A stretch of DNA of 17,165 nucleotides from an uncultured Pirellulaceae bacterium (GTDB taxonomy: Bacteria; Planctomycetota; Planctomycetia; Pirellulales; Pirellulaceae), in the NCBI GenBank assembly GCA_947258905.1, contig CAMYKF010000708.1, positions 1 to 17,165 of the forward strand, in the 5' to 3' direction. Shown here piece by piece: positions 16,292-17,165 of the stretch (position 1 is its first letter; each line of letters begins with the position of its first letter). Both the position numbers and the translations under genes were made by a program. The notes below the pieces were generated by a model. The model did not search any database, was not told the DNA's origin, and saw only the letters and a program-made list of their open reading frames with translations.

Positions 16292-17165
16292 ATGCAAGCC
16301 AAAATGGATTTGGTTGTGTTACGAACATTGCCAAAAACGCGAAAACCGTTGATGGACTGGTACGCAAGCGCCCGTCAAAAGACTGCCGTGCGGGCCTCCC
16401 TTGCCATTGGCGACCAGGCCATCATCAGCGGCATCGGCTTCATCACCAGCGTCGTGGTGGGCCGGGTGGCTGGCCGCGCTGAACTGGGTGTCTACACGCT
16501 GGGCATGAGCGTTGTATTCCTGGCCATGTCCTTCCAGCAGTCGCTGATCTCCGCGCCGCACACGATTTTTGTGATAAGACACAAGGGCCGTGATCGCGCG
16601 GAATACAACGGCAGCATCCTGTTTCAATTTCTCAGTCTCAACCTGCTGATCATGGTCGCCATCGGGCTGACGGCAGGAGTCATGCTGGCCGGGTTCGGGT
16701 CGCAGGATTCGGCCACGTTGCTGGCGCTGCTAATGCTGATTTGCCCGGCTGTGCTGATCCGGGAATTCGGACGCCGTTTTCTGTTCGCGGATTTTCGTGT
16801 CGGCAGTGCACTGGTTTTGGACGCCAGCATTGCCGCCTTGCAACTGGGCATGTTGTGGCTGCTGGTGTCCAGTGGCTTGCTAACTGGCAAGACAGCGTTG
16901 CTGGCCGTTGCGATCGCGTGTGCGGTATCAGGCATTATCTGGCTGGTGCGCAGCCTGCACGCGTTCCATATTTCCAAAGACAACCTCTTGCCGGAAATGC
17001 GCCGCAGCTGGAACTTTGGTCGCTGGATTTTTGGCGGTCAGGTTTCCGCGGCGCTGGTCATGGTCACACTCAACTGGCTGTTGGCCGGATTCAAAGGCAC
17101 CACTGCCACTGGCGTGTTCGGCGCATGCATGATGCTGATCATGCTGTCCAACCCGTTTATTATCG
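16292..17165 (+). CDS. Polysaccharide flippase (Wzx/oligosaccharide translocase type), cut by window edge
   Basis: The plus frame from the ATG at 16292 is open to the window end (291 codons). It is highly hydrophobic, with about eight membrane segments (about 36-58, 65-86, 108-134, 141-157, 173-195, 202-219, 245-266 and 275-291). The first pair, with SGIGFITSVVVGRVAGRAELGVYTLG, is typical of the lipid-linked oligosaccharide flippases of the MATE-like MOP superfamily, as is REFGRRFLFADFR (158-170). Such proteins move undecaprenyl-linked sugar units across the inner membrane for polymerisation. A second in-frame ATG at 16304 is an alternative start; neither has a clear ribosome binding site. 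It follows the Wzz-type gene by 80 bases, which supports a polysaccharide locus that continues beyond the window. Confidence 0.82.
   Translation, partial: MQAKMDLVVLRTLPKTRKPLMDWYASARQKTAVRASLAIGDQAIISGIGFITSVVVGRVAGRAELGVYTLGMSVVFLAMSFQQSLISAPHTIFVIRHKGRDRAEYNGSILFQFLSLNLLIMVAIGLTAGVMLAGFGSQDSATLLALLMLICPAVLIREFGRRFLFADFRVGSALVLDASIAALQLGMLWLLVSSGLLTGKTALLAVAIACAVSGIIWLVRSLHAFHISKDNLLPEMRRSWNFGRWIFGGQVSAALVMVTLNWLLAGFKGTTATGVFGACMMLIMLSNPFII

Noticed and set aside
1..17165. Excess of GAATTC (about 20 copies by eye against about 4 expected)
   Set aside because: Most copies sit in frame as Glu-Phe written GAA TTC in the real genes, so codon preference explains them; no regular spacing suggests a functional motif.

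Overview
The window looks like a piece of a planctomycete-type bacterial chromosome. The signs are a moderate-to-high GC content, a serine/threonine kinase with a composite architecture, a small secreted protein resembling the planctomycete TIGR03067 group, many orphan genes with long spacers, and a DUF502 membrane protein beside conserved metabolic genes. This assignment is inference from gene content; no rRNA, tRNA or marker gene is present. I saw no CRISPR array, insertion sequence or tRNA.

Layout. (1) 1-261, minus: N-terminal 87 codons of an aldehyde dehydrogenase that runs off the left edge. (2) 441-4147, plus: four loosely spaced, mostly lineage-specific genes. They encode a four-helix membrane protein, a secreted 155-residue protein, an alpha/beta hydrolase with a four-helix membrane tail, and a small secreted protein. 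(3) 4207-8028, minus: a 1044-residue kinase-TIR-P-loop ATPase fusion (4207-7341) with a DUF502 membrane protein directly upstream (7387-8028). (4) 8154-11444: a radical SAM gene (minus), an intact PfkB sugar kinase (plus) and a Glu/Leu-type amino-acid dehydrogenase (plus). The radical SAM and dehydrogenase genes are both broken. The first lacks its N-terminal cysteine-rich segment and changes frame. The second is scrambled and frameshifted near its C-terminus. (5) 11497-13941, minus: a soluble hybrid histidine kinase (PAS, HisKA, HATPase, REC, REC, HPt). (6) 14610-17165, plus: the start of an exopolysaccharide locus, with a Wzz/GumC-type chain-length protein followed by a Wzx-type flippase cut by the right edge.

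The most interesting object is the kinase-TIR-ATPase protein. One chain holds a complete Hanks-type kinase, a TIR domain that keeps an acidic residue where the catalytic glutamate is expected, and a large P-loop NTPase region. That is the layout of a signal-gated, self-assembling NAD-cleaving or signalling switch, as in STAND/TIR immune proteins. An antiphage or programmed-death role is inference: the neighbours are mostly metabolic and no recognised defence gene is visible. The second notable point is that two normally conserved genes on either side of an intact pfkB are both disrupted, which means either local gene decay or an assembly fault.
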